DNA from: Primula veris
Taxonomy: Eukaryota; Streptophyta; Magnoliopsida; Ericales; Primulaceae
Length of the DNA: 64,000 bases
Assembly: GCA_963682055.1 (NCBI GenBank)
Contig: OY821746.1
Coordinates: 10,441,992-10,505,991, forward strand
Direction of reading: 5' to 3'
Shown: positions 11,434 to 25,080 of the stretch, one piece after another
Numbering within the stretch: position 1 is the first letter of the stretch
Layout of the letters: each line of letters begins with the position of its first letter
The notes under the pieces: generated by a model
Told to the model about the DNA's origin: nothing
The model's input: the letters and a program-made list of their open reading frames with translations, nothing else
Database searches by the model: none
Position numbers and translations under genes: made by a program

Positions 11434-12283
11434 ATGGATATGCGGATCCTCCCCAACCACATATTGCGCAATCCCCGTCTACCTGTTTGCCCTTTATTAA
11501 TATATTCTAAGGTACTTCGATTATTAAACAACTATTTCTGTATGGTTATATTTTATATCTGGATTAGTTTTTATCACAATTTTGTTGCGAGCTATATTAA
11601 CTATGTTTCTTACACTCTCCTTACATGATCGATTATCTTAGTCGCGAATTATAATGGTAGGTTTTTATTATTATCTCGGGCGTGCTCACCTGGGCAGGGT
11701 AGTGCATGTCTCTGTGCTTCTGTTCTGCATTTTGATTGACTTATTTGTTCTCATTTCTGATAACAGTTTTCTCATTTTTTGTACTACGTACCTGTACCAG
11801 AGGTGGACGGAACGCAAGTGATATTTATGAACTTTTTAATGTATGTTGCTATTTGTTGGTATCTCTATAAGTAATGTGTATCATGATTGACGTAAGTTGG
11901 TCATAATTTTTTATTTTTTATTGTGCATTTAGCAGGCAAAAAGCCTATGCAACACAGTTTGCAGGAACCAAACAGCATTCGGCTGTTAGTCTTCATTTCG
12001 TGGCATGTTGCTATTCCCAGGTTCTTGTTTTCTTATCTTCCTCTTGTTGGAAAAGATTGAATTAGTTGGGTTTAGTACTTGCAACCTCCTAATAGTAAAT
12101 CCTAAAATAAGTATGGATACTGATCAAAGTTGCAGCCCTTTTTAAAAAATCTTATTTTACATCTCCATTTACCTTTTTGACCAGATTCAACTAAGTTCCA
12201 TAAAAAATTTGAAACCTATTTGTACGTATCGAAGGTGACCATTGGAATCATTAATTTTGGTCGAAAAATGGAAGAATTTCACC
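11434..12283 (-). repeat. Inverted array segment
   Basis: This ~850 bp is the reverse complement of the segment found in direct orientation elsewhere (for example 36905-37735). It opens with 'tatgcggatcctccccaacc' and closes with 'ttttggtcgaaaaatgg'. Downstream of it the array resumes in normal orientation at 'ataatcctcaaactcg', which is exactly what should follow. The segment was therefore flipped in place, with loss of about 25 bp at the right junction. Confidence 0.85.
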
Positions 12284-13129
12284 AATAATCCTCAAACTCG
12301 ACGACTGTCCTAAAATATAAGTATATGAATAAGCAATGTTCAAAATATAATTAAAAAAAAACAACATAAAGGAAACTATAACGCAATAGGCTACTAAATA
12401 GATAAATAAATATGACAGGAAATTAAGAGCGGGTAACCCACGTACATAAGTCTCTTCTCATCAATGCAACTTGGTTTTCCTCTCTATAAGGATCATGTAC
12501 ACCTGCTCCATATTATAAACAAGTACAATCGTAAGAATTCCTTTAAATTCAAAGCAAAACACGATACTGATAAAATAAAACCGGTCCCATTGACTAACAC
12601 CAAATTGAAAAAGTCACGATAAAAAAAATCAATATAACAAACAGATACACACCGCCAACAGATGCTAATGCTGTATATCCAAAAAAATAAACATGCTACT
12701 CGATTCAAATTTACCTCCATAACGTCAAGACCATATAATCAAATAGCTTAAGACAAGACCCGTCGCTGTGTCACCCATATCTTGAACACTTCTAGCACAA
12801 CATATTTTACTTGCTTCTCCATCCACACCCGGTACAAGTACAGGTACAATGCACATAGATACGAGGCAAATGTTATGTTGAGAACAAAAACATGAATGAA
12901 TACACAAGACACAAACATAAAGACAACATGTACTACCTACCCATAATATCTATTTATAATATAAAAATTATTTTAACCATGACCCTAAACATGTTCCAAG
13001 ATGAATCACCCATCCCACACTAACATGCCAAAGAAAATCATAGCACTCATATCAGCCTTGTTACAAAAATTAATAATAAAAATAGAATAAGAGGGAAAAG
13101 AAGGGAAGCGTAAATTGAGGTTTACTTAC

Positions 13130-13350
13130 CTAAAAGGAGAGAGAGATTGAGAAATTACTCATCTGACGAATTAATAATTATGGCGTATCGAAGTGAGGGG
13201 CTAATCCTCCGATTATGGTTTCTGTAGATGACAGAGAGAGAGGGAAGGATGGTTAACTCCTTTACGGCCATGTAGGCCTTCCTAGCGATGGCAGTGTATG
13301 TAAGTATGTGTATATACACAGAGGAGAAGAGGACCAGCTGCAGACTGACG
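13130..13350 (-). promoter_or_regulatory. Leader module copy 2
   Basis: On the minus strand, TATA-like 'tgtgtatatacac' (about 13309-13320) precedes a leader that ends CCTTTTAG|GTAAGTAAACC, a consensus donor. This copy has a single 'ggtggcataaatatgacg' where copies 1 and 4 carry the palindrome. Confidence 0.5.
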
Positions 13351-14339
13351 GTGGCATAAATATGACGCGGAGGGTTTAAGATGCGAAGTTTCCAAGCTAA
13401 TTTTAGCACCGACTTAATTGGTCCCTCCTTCTACAATGTTTTTCCTTCCGACATCTATTAAAACTTGACATTAAAAATAAAGGTGAATATGAAGAAAAAA
13501 AACTAGTTCATACATCAATTTCCATATAGATCTACGCATCCAATTTATTTTCCGTCAATTTTGAGAACTGGAAAATAAGAGATTAATTTGAGCTAATATT
13601 CACAACCATTCATAGTGACATTTTTTTTTTAGGTACAAATTCATAGTGACAGTTGATTGCTAGTTTTAAAACCATATACCACATTTAAGGTACCCATGAT
13701 ATTTCTGTTTTCAGAGCCCAAACAAAACATTTTCAGCTGATAGACTGAATTAAAAAAATGTTATTATTTTTCTATAAGATACCTGTGGAACGTCTTGACT
13801 ATCCAGATAGAGTCCAGACGTCATCTTACCCATCATATTGATCCAAGTATCACATCGTGACCACACCAGCACACAAGCATACCATCGCAAATGAAGTGCA
13901 TATCCGACCAGCTCACTAGCTTTGAATTTGAGGGTAGAGAGCTTGTTAAACGATGATAGTTTACTCTAAAAAGTGATGTTACGAGAACTGTGTAGAAAAA
14001 CACAAGCTGTAGAAAGAAAAAAGAGTAAGATCTAGAATAATGAAAAAAAAACTTTTAGTTGCCTGTCCTTTCCCGAAAAGAATTTTTCAATTTTTCGACC
14101 AAAATTAATGATCCCATAGGTCACCTTCGATACGTACAAATAGGCTTTAAATTTTTTATGGAACTTGGTTGAATCTGGTCAAAACGGTCAATTCAAGATG
14201 TAAAATAAGATTTTAAAAAAAGGGCTGCAATTTTGAGCAATAACCATACTTGTTTGAGGATTTACTTTACCGTAGGAGGTTGCAAGTACTAAAACAACTA
14301 ATTCAATCTTTTCCAAAGAAGAGAAAGACAAGAAAAAAA

Positions 14340-15300
14340 CTACCTGGGCATAGCAACATGCCACAAAATGAAGACTAAAAGCCGAATGCTTTTTGGTTCC
14401 TGCATACTGTGTCATAGGCTTTGCCTGCTACATACACACAAAAAAAAAACAAATAATTAGACCAACTTACATCAATCATGATATACATTACTTATAAAGA
14501 TACAAACAAATAGCAACATACATTAAAAAGCTCATACGTATCACTTGCTTTCCGTCCACCCCCCGGTACAGGTACATTGCATAACAAATGAGGAAGTTAT
14601 TATCAGAAATGGGAACAAAAAAGTCAATGAAAATAAAGAACAGGAGCACAGAGAAATGAACTACCCATGAAAGGAAGACTAAAAGCCGAATGCTTTTTGG
14701 TTCCTGCATACCGTGTTGCATAGGCTTTGCCTGCTACATGCACACAAAAAAAACAAATAATTAGACAAACTTACGTCAATCATTATATACGTTACTTATA
14801 AAGATACAAACAAATAGCAACATACATTAAAAAGCTCATACGTATCACTTGCTTTCCGTCCACCGCCGGTACATGTACATTGCATAAAACATGAGGAAGT
14901 TATTATCAGAAACGGGAACAAAAAATTCAATAAAAATAAAGAACAGGAGCACAGAGACATGAACTACCCACGAAATGAAGACTAAAAGCCGAATGCTCTT
15001 TGGTTCTAGCATACCGTGTTAGATAGGCTTTGCCTGTTACATGCATACAAAAAAAACAAATAATTAGACCAAGTTACATCAATCATGATATACGTTACTT
15101 ATAAAGATACAAACAAATAGCAACATTCATTAAAAAGCTCATACGTATCACTTGCTTTCCGTCCACCTTGGTACATGTACGTTGCATAAAAAATGAGGAA
15201 GTTATTATCAGAAATGGGAAAAAAAAATCAATGAAAATAAAGAACAGGAGAACAAAGACATGAACTACCCAGCCCAGGTGAGCACGCACGAGAAAATAAT
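14340..15300 (-). repeat. Tandem triplication of a ~305 bp exon-like module (unit I)
   Basis: 'gactaaaagccgaatgct' recurs near 14372, 14669 and 14980. Each copy includes, on the minus strand, an acceptor-like 'gcatgtagcag' before GCAAAGCC and a donor-like GAC|GTAAGTTGG. Unit II has the same triplet (about 39830, 40136 and 40438). Elsewhere in the array the module occurs singly or as a pair (about 18815 and 19088; 53393 and 53673). Confidence 0.8.
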
Positions 15301-15870
15301 AAAAACCTACCTGCATGCTTCGCTATTATGATAATCAGTCATGTAAGAAGTGTGTAAGAAACATAGTTAATATAGCTCGCAGCAAAATTACGATAAAAAC
15401 TAATGCAGATATATAAAATACAACCATACAGAAATAGCTGTTTAATACTCAAAAGTACCTTAAGGTAAACAGGTAGACGTGGATTCTACAATATGTGGTT
15501 GGGGAGGATCCGCATACTCAGCCACATCCCTTCACCCATAATCCTCAAACTCGACGACTGTCCTAAACTATACGTATATGAATAAGCAAGCTCAAAATAT
15601 AATAAAAAAAAACATAAAGGAAACTCTATAACAACCTAGTAGTCTACTAAATAAGTAATTAAAAATTAAAGGAAATTAAGAACGGGATACCCCTGTACAT
15701 AAGTCTCTTCCAATCAATATGCAACTTGTTTTATCTTTCTACAAGGATCGTCTGCACCTGTTCCATATTATAAACAAGTACAATAGTAAGACTTCCTTTA
15801 AATTCCAAGCAAAACACGATACCGTTAAAATAAGTCAGTCCCATAGACCAACATCAAATTGAAAAAATCG

Positions 15871-18800
15871 TGATAAAATTTTTCGATGAAAATTAATGAT
15901 TCCAATGGTTACCTTCGATACGTACAAATAGGTTTCAAATAATTTATGGAACTTAGTTGAATCTAGTCAAAAAAGTCAATGGAGATGTAAAATAAGATTT
16001 TTTAAAAAGGGCTGCAACTTTGATCAGTATCCATACTTATTTTAGGATTTACTCTTAGGAGGTTGCAAGTACTAAACCCAACTAATTCAATCTTTTCCAA
16101 CAAGAGAAAGACAAGAAAACAAGAATCTGGGCATAGCAACATGCCACCAAATGAAAGACTAACAGCCGAATTCTTTTTGGTTCCTGCATACTGTGTTGCA
16201 TAGGCTTTTCCTGCTAAATGCGCAATAAAAAATAAAAAATTATGACCAACTTACGTCAATCATGATACACATTACTTATCGAGAAACCAACAAATAGCAA
16301 CATACATTAAAAAGCTCACAAGTATCACTTGCGCTCCGTCCACCTCAGGTACAGGTACGTATCACAAAAAATGAGAAAACTGTTATCAGAAATGAGAACA
16401 AATAAGTCAATCAAAATGCAGAACAGAAGCACAGAGACAAGCACTACCCAGCCCAGGTGAGCACGCACGAGAAAATAATAAAAACCTACCATTATACTTC
16501 GCAACTAAAATAATCAATCATGTAAGGAGAGTGTAAGAAACATAGTTAATATAGCTCGTAGCAAAATTATGATAAAAAATAATGCCGATATAAAATACAA
16601 CCATACAGAAATAGTTGTTTAATACTCGAAGTATCTTAGAATATATTAATAAAGGGCAAACTGGTAGACGGGGATTGCGCAATATGTGGTTTGGAGGATC
16701 CGCATACTCAGCCACATCCCTTCACCCATAATCCTCAAACTCGATAACTGTGCTAAAATATAAGTATATGAATAAGCAAGTTCAAAATATTATAAAAAAA
16801 CAACATAAAGGAAACTATAACAACGCAATAGGCTACTAAATAGATAAATAAATATGAAAGGAAATTAAGAGCGGGTAACCCATGTACATAAGTCTCTTCT
16901 AATCAATGCAACTTGGTTTTCATTTCTACAAGGATCATCTACACCTGCTCCATATTATAAATAAGTACAATCGTAAGAATTCCTTTAAATTCAAAGCAAA
17001 ACACGATAGTGATAAAATAAAACCGGTCCCATTGACTAACACCAAATTGAAAAAGTCACGATAAAAAAAATCAATATAACAAACAGATACACACCGCCAA
17101 CAGATGCTAATGCTGTATATCCAAAAAAATAAACATGCTACTCGATTCAAATTTACCTCCATAACGTCAAGACCATATAATCAAATAGCTTAAGACAAGA
17201 CCCGTCGTTGTGTCACCCATATTTTGAACACTTCTAGCGCAGCATATTTTACTTGCTCCATCCACACCCGGTACGAGTACAGGTGCAATGCACATAAATA
17301 TGAGGCAAAGGTTATCTTGAGAACAAAAACATGAATGAAAACACAGGACACAAGCATAAAGACAACATGTACTACCAGCCCATTATATTTATTTATAATA
17401 TAAAAATTATATTAACCATGACCCTAAACATGTTCCAAGATGAATCACTCATCTCCACACTAACATGCCAAAGAAAATCATAGCACTCATATCAGCCTTG
17501 GTACAAAAATTAATAATAAAAAAGAATAAGACGGAAAAGCAGGGAAGAATAAATTGAGGTTTACTTACCTAAAAGGAGAGAGAGATTGAGAAATTACTCA
17601 TCTGACGAATTAATAATTATGACGTATCGAAGTGAGGGGCTAATCTTCCGATTAGGGTTTCTATTGATGACAGAGAGAGAAGGAAGGATGGTTAACGCCT
17701 TTACGGCCAAGTAGGCCTTTCTAGCGATGGCAGTGTATGTAAGTCTGTATGTGTATATACACAGAGGAGAAGAGGACCAGCTGCAGACTGGCGATGGCAT
17801 AAATATGACGCGGAGGGTTTAAGATGCGAAGCTTCCAAGCTAATTTTAGCACCGACTTAATTGATCCCTCCTCCTACAATGTTTTTCCTTCCGACATCTA
17901 TTAAAACTTGACATTAAAAATAAAGGTGGATATGAAGAAAAAAAACCCAGTTCATACATCAATTTCCATATAGATCTACTCATCCAATTTATTTTCCGTC
18001 AATTTTGAGAACTGGAAAATAAGAGATTAGTTTGAGCTAATATTCACAACCATTCATAATGACAGTTTTTTTTTTGGGTACAAATTCATAGTGACAGTTG
18101 ATTGCTAGTTTTAAAACCATATACCATATTTAAGGTACCCATGATATTTATGTTTTCAGAGCCCAAAAAAAACATCTTCAGCTGACAGACTGAATTAAAA
18201 AAATGTTATTATTTTTCTATAAGATACCTGTAGAACATCTTGACTATATCCAGAGTCCAGACGTCATCTTACCCATCATATTGATCCAAGTATCACATCG
18301 TGACCACACCAGCACATAAGCATACCATCGCAAATGAAATGCATATCCGACTAGCACACTAGCTTTGAATTTGAGGGTAGAGAGCTTGTTAAACGATGAT
18401 AGTTTACTCTAAAAAGTGATGTTACGAGAACTGTATAGAAAAACACAAGCTTAAGAAAGAAAAAAGAGTAAGATCTAGAACAATGAAAAAAAACTTTCAG
18501 TTGCCTGTCCTTTCCCGAAAAGAATTTTTCAATTTTTCGACCAAAATTAATGATTTCATAGGTCACCTTCGATACGTACAAATAGGTTTAAATTTTTTAT
18601 GGAACTTGGTTGAATCTGGTCAAAACGGTCAATTCAAGATGTAAAATAAGATTTTAAAAAGAGGGCTGCAATTTTGAGCAATAACCATACTCGTTTGAGT
18701 ATTTACTTTACCGTAGGAGGTTGCAAGTACTAAAGTCAACTAATTCAATCTTTTCCAAAGAAGAGAAAGACAAGAAAAAAACTACCTGGGCATAGCAACA

Positions 18801-19985
18801 TGCCATGAAATGAAGACTAAAAGCCGAAGGCTTTTTGGTTTCTGCATACTGTGTCATAGGCTTTGCCTACTACATGCACACAAAAAAAACAAATAATTAG
18901 ACCAACTTACGTCAATCATGATATACGTTACTTATAAAGATACAAACAAATAGCAACATACATTAAAAAGCTCCACCCTCGGAAGAGGTACATTGCATAA
19001 AAACTGAGGAAGTTAATATCAGAAATGGGAACAAAAAATCCAATGAAAATAAAGAACATGAGCATAGACACATGAACTACCCATGAAAGAAGACTAAAAG
19101 TCGAATGCTTTTTGGTTCCTGCATACTGTGTTGCATAGGTTTTGCCTGCTACATGCACAAAAAATAAAATAAAATTAGACCAACTTACGTCAATCATGAT
19201 ATACGTTACTTATAAAGATACAAACAAATAGTAACATACATTAAAAAGCTCATACGTATCACTTGTTTTCCGTCCACCCTCAGTACAGGTACATTGCATA
19301 AAAAATGAGGAAGTTATTATCAGAAATGGGAACAAAAAAGTATAAAAAATAGGAGCACAGAGACATGAACTACCCAGCTCAGGTGAGCACGCACGAGAAA
19401 ATAATAAAAACCTACCTACATGCTTCGCTACTAAGATAATCAGTCATGTAAGGAGTTTCTAAGAAACATAGTTAATATAGCTCGCAGCAAAATTACTATA
19501 AAAACTAATACAGATATATAAAATACAACCATACAGAAATAGCTATTTAATACTCAAAAGTACCTTAGGGTAAACAGGTAGACGGGGATTCTACAATATG
19601 TGGTTGGGGAGGACCCGCATACTCAGCCACATCCCTTCACCCATAATCCTCAAACTCGACGACTGTACTAAAATATACGTATATGAATAAGCAAGCTCAA
19701 AATATAATAAAAAAATAACATAAAGGAAACTATAACAATGCAATAGTCTACTAAATAGGTAATTAAAAATTAAAGGAAATTAAGAACGGGATACCCATGT
19801 ACATAAGTCTCTTCCAATCAATATGCAACTTGTTTTATCTTTCTACAAGGATCGTCTGCACCTGTTCCATATTATAAACAAGTACAATAGTAAGACTTCC
19901 TTTAAATTCCAAGCAAAACACGATACCGTTAAAATAAGTCAGTCCCATAGACCAACATCAAATTGAAAAAATCGTGATAAAATTT
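15871..19985. repeat. Array, unit I (matches 50518-54575)
   Basis: The sequence jumps at about 15880 from one module to the interior of another ('gatgaaaattaatgattcc'), a deletion junction of the array. It then runs: ~305 bp module near 16160, 'gatccgcatactcagcc' near 16698, 'tacataagtctcttc' near 16885, VDG-type block near 17260, leader module 17569-17800, exon-like module 18228-18375, two ~305 bp modules, and the next 'catactcagcc' near 19618. The frame at 16935-17162 is nearly identical to 12493-12720, but I treat both as intronic. Confidence 0.78.
17569..17800 (-). promoter_or_regulatory. Leader module copy 3
   Basis: The donor reads CCTTTTAG|GTAAGTAAACC on the minus strand, with TATA-like 'tgtatatacacatac' upstream (near 17750-17762). 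The leader differs from copy 2 by few substitutions. Confidence 0.5.
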
Positions 19986-22150
19986 TTTCAATATAACAAA
20001 TATTCCGACATCTATTAAAACTTAACATTAAAAATAAAGGTGAATTTGAAGAAGAAAAATTAGTACATACATCAATTCCAAATCGATCTACTCATCCAAT
20101 TTATTTTCCTTCAATTTTGAGAATTGGAAAATAAGAGATTAGTTTGAGCAAATATTCACAACCATTCATAGTGGCAGTTGATTGCTTGTTTAAAAACCAT
20201 ATACCACATTTAAGGTACCCATGACATTTTTGTTTTCAGCAGCCCAAACAAAACAACTTCAGCTGACAGACTGAATTAGAAAAAAGGTTATTACTTTCCT
20301 ATACGATACCTGTAGAACGTCTTGCCTATCCAGAGTCCAGACGACATCTTCCCCATCATATTATTCCAAGTATCACATCGTGACTACACCAGCACGCTTG
20401 CATACCATCGCAAATGAAGTGCATATCCCACCAATGCATTATTGACAAGTGAACCTCGCATGGCAACCCACAACTTTGAATTTGAGGGTAGAAAAAAGCT
20501 TGTTAAACGATGATAGTTTACTCTAAAAATTAATGTTACGAGAAGAACTGCATAGAAAACACAAGCTAGAGAAAGAAAAAAGAGTATGATCTACAAGAAT
20601 GAAAAAAAACTTTAAGTTGCTTGTCCTTCCCCGAGAAGAATTTTTTAATTTTTTGACCAAAATTAATGATTCCAATGGTCACCTTCGATATGCACAAATT
20701 GGATTCAATTTTCTTATGAAACTTGGTAGAATCTGGTCAAAAAGTTCAATTGAGATGTAAAATAAGATTTTTTTAAAAGGGCTGCAACTTTGAGCAGTAA
20801 CTATACTTGTTTTAGGATTTATTGTAGGAGGTTGCAAGTACCAAAGTCAACTAATTCACTCTTTTCCATAAAAGAGAAAGACAAGAAAAAAAGAACCTGG
20901 GCAAAGCAACATGCCACGAAATGAAGACTAACAGCCGAATGTGCCTGCTAAATGCGCAAAAAAAAACGTATGACCAACTTACGTCAATCATGATATACAT
21001 TACTTATAAAGATAACAACAAATAGCAACATACATTAAAAGGCTCATAAGTATCAATTGCATTCATCCACCTCCGGTACAGGTACGTTACACAAAAAATG
21101 AGAAAGATGTTACCAAAAATGAGAACAAATAAGTCAACCAAAATACATAACGGAAGCACAGAGACATGCACTACCCAAGCCCAGGTGAGCACGCAAAAAA
21201 TAGTAAAACCTACCATTATACTTCACAACTAAGATAATCAATCGTGTAAGGAGAGTGTAAGTAACATAGTTAATATAGCTCACAGCAAAATTGTGATAAA
21301 AACTAATGCAGATATAAAATACAACCAAACAAAAATAGATGTTTAATACTCGAAGTACCTTAGAATATATTAGTAAAGGGCAAATAGGTAGACGGGGCTT
21401 GCACAATATGTGGTTGGGGAGGATCCGCATACTCTGCCACATCCCTTTGCCCATAATTCTCAAACTCGACGACTGTCCTAAAATATAGGTATATGAATAA
21501 GAAAGTTCAAAATATAATAATAAAAAAAAACATTAAGGAAACTATAACAATGCAATAGGCTACTAAATACATAAATAAATATGAAAGGAAATTAAGAGCG
21601 AATTCCCATGTACATAAGTTTCTTCCAATTAATGCAACTTGGTTTTTCCCTCTACAAGAACTATCTACACATGCTCCATATTATAAACAAGTACAATTGT
21701 AAGAATTTCTTTAAATTCATAGCAAAGCACGATATTGTTAAAATAAAATCGTTCCCATTGACCAACACCAAATTGAAAAAATCACAAAAAAAAAACAATA
21801 TAACAAACAAATACACGTGCCAACAGATGCTAATGCTGTATATCCGGAAAAAAAACATGTTACTCGATTCAAATTTACCTCCATAACGTCAAGACCATGT
21901 AATCAAATAGCCTTAGCCAAGACCCATCGTTGTGTCACCCATATCTTGAACACTTCAAGCCAAGACCCATCAGGTACAATGCACATAGATATGAGGCAAA
22001 GGTTATCTTGAGAACAAAAACATGAATGAAAACACATGACACAAGCATAAAGACAACATGTACTACCTACCCATAATATCTATTTTTTATATAAAAATTA
22101 TATTAACCATGACCCTAAACATGTTCGAGATGAATCATCCATCCCACACT
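19986..22150. repeat. Array, unit I (matches 54575-57060)
   Basis: At about 19997 the sequence jumps to 'attccgacatctattaaaac', skipping a leader module. An exon-like module follows at 20310-20470, a single ~305 bp module near 20920, 'gatccgcatactctgcc' near 21424 and 'tacataagtttcttcc' near 21611. The same skip is present at 54575-54590 in unit II, so it predates the ~14 kb duplication. Frames at 21134-21463 and 21661-21858 are not shared intact. Confidence 0.75.
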
Positions 22151-23413
22151 AACATGCCAAACTAAATCATAACACCCATATCAGCTTTGTTACAAAAATT
22201 AGTCCTCAAATGGGGAGTATAAGAAATATATAGTTCACACTTCTATCACAGCAATAATATGATAAAAACCAAGGCAAAATTTAAATACAGTCATACAAAA
22301 GTAGTTGTGAAATACATAATCAAATTATCTAATATGTCTTTGGTAATCAACCTTTTAACTTTATTCAAATTTGTTTGATTTTGTTAATACCGTTTTTCAT
22401 GGATTTCGAATGTTTCCATGTAAATAAACGATGAGCAGTGAACACACCGAACATTTTATTCATCTGAGTTGAAGGAAAAAAAAGTCATTTTACGCTGTAA
22501 ACTAATCTCAACCATGGGCCATAAATAAGAAAAACAAGTACTTTCTAATATATATATATATAGATAATACCTAAATTACAATTAAGAAATGAGAAAACAA
22601 TGAAAGGGATAGATAAGAAGGATACGGGTTTGATGACGGCATAGGTGGTTGCTGGTGGGTGGAGGCGGTAAAAAAAACGGTGAGTTAAGGTTTTGCAGAT
22701 TTAACAGGAAGGAGAAAGGTGTAGAATAATATATCTGGTCCCTCAAATTAAAACTCAAGCTATCTAGCTTCTATAAAATTTATAAGTTCTTTCACCTATA
22801 TCGTCTACATAAAACATAAATCCAAATCAGAGTATATAAAAATAAGGAAACCCTGTACACAAGTTTTGCACATTACAATTTACAAGGTTCCAGGAGATAT
22901 AAGATGGCCCTGTCAACCGACTAATCATCAACTATAGACACTCAAAAATAAAAAATAAAAGTGACAGTTTCGGTCAAAAAGTTTAATTGGCGATTAGCTG
23001 TGACTAATCGGAAAATAGCTGGGTCGGAGGTCACCGACTAATCGCCAACTATGAACTAGTCTCTCATACTTTGAGCAATGCTAGTTTAAGATCACTGGCT
23101 TCCCCCACCAACAATAAATTGATTTTAAGGAATGTGTTTCTTTGAGATCAAGCATCCAGTAAAAAAAGGATTTAAACATAAAAAGCATACGCATAAAAGA
23201 TGCAGATCTAATAATCGAAAGAAAAACCTGTGGAACTTCTTCATACTAAAGGTACGCTTATCCAGCCTCGGCACATTGAATGACAAGTACGAAGAACAGT
23301 TCATTTGGTGTACATCTGTAAAACAAAAGAAAGGGGGGCAAAGGAAATATAGAACAACATAACTGATTAAGAAAATGAAAATAGACAGAATAACGGCAGC
23401 AAAAACTACAATA
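22150..23413. repeat. Terminal block of unit I (matches 57060-58296)
   Basis: This 1.25 kb block closes unit I. It contains 'agtataagaaatatatagtt' (22216 on), a (TA)n run near 22550 and a small stem ('ttggcgattag' near 22990 with 'ctaatcgccaa' near 23040). The match to unit II ends at 'aaaaactacaata' (23400 versus 58279). No gene is recognisable; the frame at 23132-23362 does not persist in the unit II copy. Confidence 0.75.
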
Positions 23414-24190
23414 ATAAAAATATATTAATATAAGGAAATTCACTACACAAATTAAAAAACAAAATAGAGATCAAAGTATATTTTTATATTAATATAAGGA
23501 AACCATATTCATTCTAAAAAGTCAATCGACCCAGTATTAAGAAAGGAAAAGTAACAGACTGACAAGATTTAGATAAGCTGAAAAGGCTTTTACTTATAAT
23601 GAACAATGGAGTTGCAATTAAATAACCCAAAATCAATCATTATAAACTACAAAAAGTACCAGATCGAAACATATTCTAATTAACTTTAAAGCAAACAATA
23701 ACATGGTATCGATTCAAGTTGCAACTAATTAACCCAGATTAATCGGTAAAAATTACTTAGGATCCCCCAAAACCATATTAAATTAATTCAACAACAAAGA
23801 GTAACCAGATCGAAAAAAATTTTAGTTGCAATTAAATACATCTAATTGAGATTATAATTCAACAGGAAACAGAAACCAGATCAAGATTAATTCAAGTTCA
23901 AAAACTAATTGAGATTTTCCAAAATCTACTTCTAATTTATTTTATGGAAACAGTAACCAGATTGAAATCAATTCAAGTTGCAATTGAATTCAGAAAATCG
24001 TCTACATTAATTAGGGTTTTTAAAACACTAGATAAATCTAGGAAAAGGGTGGGAGCATACAAAAATTTATCAAAAAAATGTGAAAGGCATGTGGGAGAAA
24101 ATGAGATTGCTGCTATCCAATAATAAACTCTTTCTCTCCAAAGCAAAACTTCCTTTTCTTTCTTATTATTCCAGTATATAAAAAATGGAG
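23414..24190. repeat. AT-rich block at the unit I / unit II junction
   Basis: Near-identical to 10620-11433. It carries telo-box-like 'attagggtttt' (about 24010), which on the minus strand reads aaaaccctaat. A weaker copy lies at 61846-62300. Confidence 0.7.
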
Positions 24191-24844
24191 ATTAGGGAGA
24201 ATCATTGCCTAGAAAATATCATTAGTTAAATGATCTAAGTTTAGGCAATTTATTATTTATTACTACATTTTTCTTTTAGTCAATTGTTGGTTTTATTAAT
24301 TTGAAGGGGGAGTCGTTCTATAAGAAGATACAATTTTTTCCTGAAGCCATCAGTTACTCAGATCATATCTCAGAAATGCATAGAACAGAGTCAAACACAG
24401 AAACGATTAAAGAACTAAAAGGACAAAAGTTACATTTAAGTCCGTTAATCGTAAAATGCAAACAAGACGACAACAGACAGAAACCAAGCAATTATACTAA
24501 ATCAAACATGAATTTGAGGCATGAACCTCCTAACAAGAAAGCTACAATACATCATTCTCAAATTTAAACGCGCATAAACAATTAAATACAGATTTAATCT
24601 GCAAAAACGAAGTAAGTTCAGGGACATAAACAGGAAGCAACAATCACATACATTCATATGTCTAAAATAAATACTGAAAGCCTGTAACCTCGGCCCAATC
24701 ACCCCACAAATACAAACTCGCATCCAATAAAACAACGCAATTTGCAGGTATTGCATTTAAGAAACAAGTGAAACAATCTATAATTTAAAAAAATAAATAG
24801 AATAAGTCGGAAAAGCACGGAAGCGTAAAATTAGGTTTACTAAC

Positions 24845-25080
24845 CTGAAAGGAGGGAGAGAGAGAGAGATTGAGAAATTACTCGTCTGACGAATTATTAA
24901 TTATGGCGTATGAAAGTAAGGGGCAAACCTCCGATTAAGGTTTCTGTAGATGACAGAGAGAGGGAAGGATGCTTAACACCATTACGGGGAAGTAGCCTTC
25001 GTAGCGATGACAATGTATGTAAATATGTATGTGTAACATATACACAGAGGGGCTCGACCACTATTTATGTAGGCTGCAGA
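24845..25080 (-). promoter_or_regulatory. Leader module copy 4
   Basis: Minus-strand donor CTTTCAG|GTTAGTAAACC, the same variant as copy 1, with 'gtgtatatgttacac' and 'cctacataaata' upstream. This is the unit II counterpart of copy 1. Confidence 0.5.

Larger units (their letters stand above)
12284..15870. repeat. Array, unit I (matches 37740-41240)
   Basis: Landmarks in order: 'tacataagtctcttc' near 12444, the VDG-type exon-like block near 12725-12840, leader module at 13130-13350, exon-like module at 13783-13940, three tandem ~305 bp modules (about 14340-15300), the 'gatccgcatactcagcc' module near 15508 and 'tacataagtctcttcc' again near 15697. The same order and copy number occur at 37740-41240. 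Small minus-strand frames (12493-12720, 12725-12907, 13155-13409, 14188-14415, 14488-14721, 15095-15316) are hydrophobic and differ by frameshifting indels between copies. Confidence 0.8.

Noticed and set aside
14188..15316. Repeated membrane-protein genes (hydrophobic minus-strand frames)
   Set aside because: T-rich intron-like DNA read on this strand gives runs of F, L, I and V. Frames change between copies through small indels and cross splice-like sites.
22900..23060. MITE with 'ggcgattag' ends
   Set aside because: The stem is only about 11 bp, there is no convincing target duplication, and it occurs only at the two paralogous positions.
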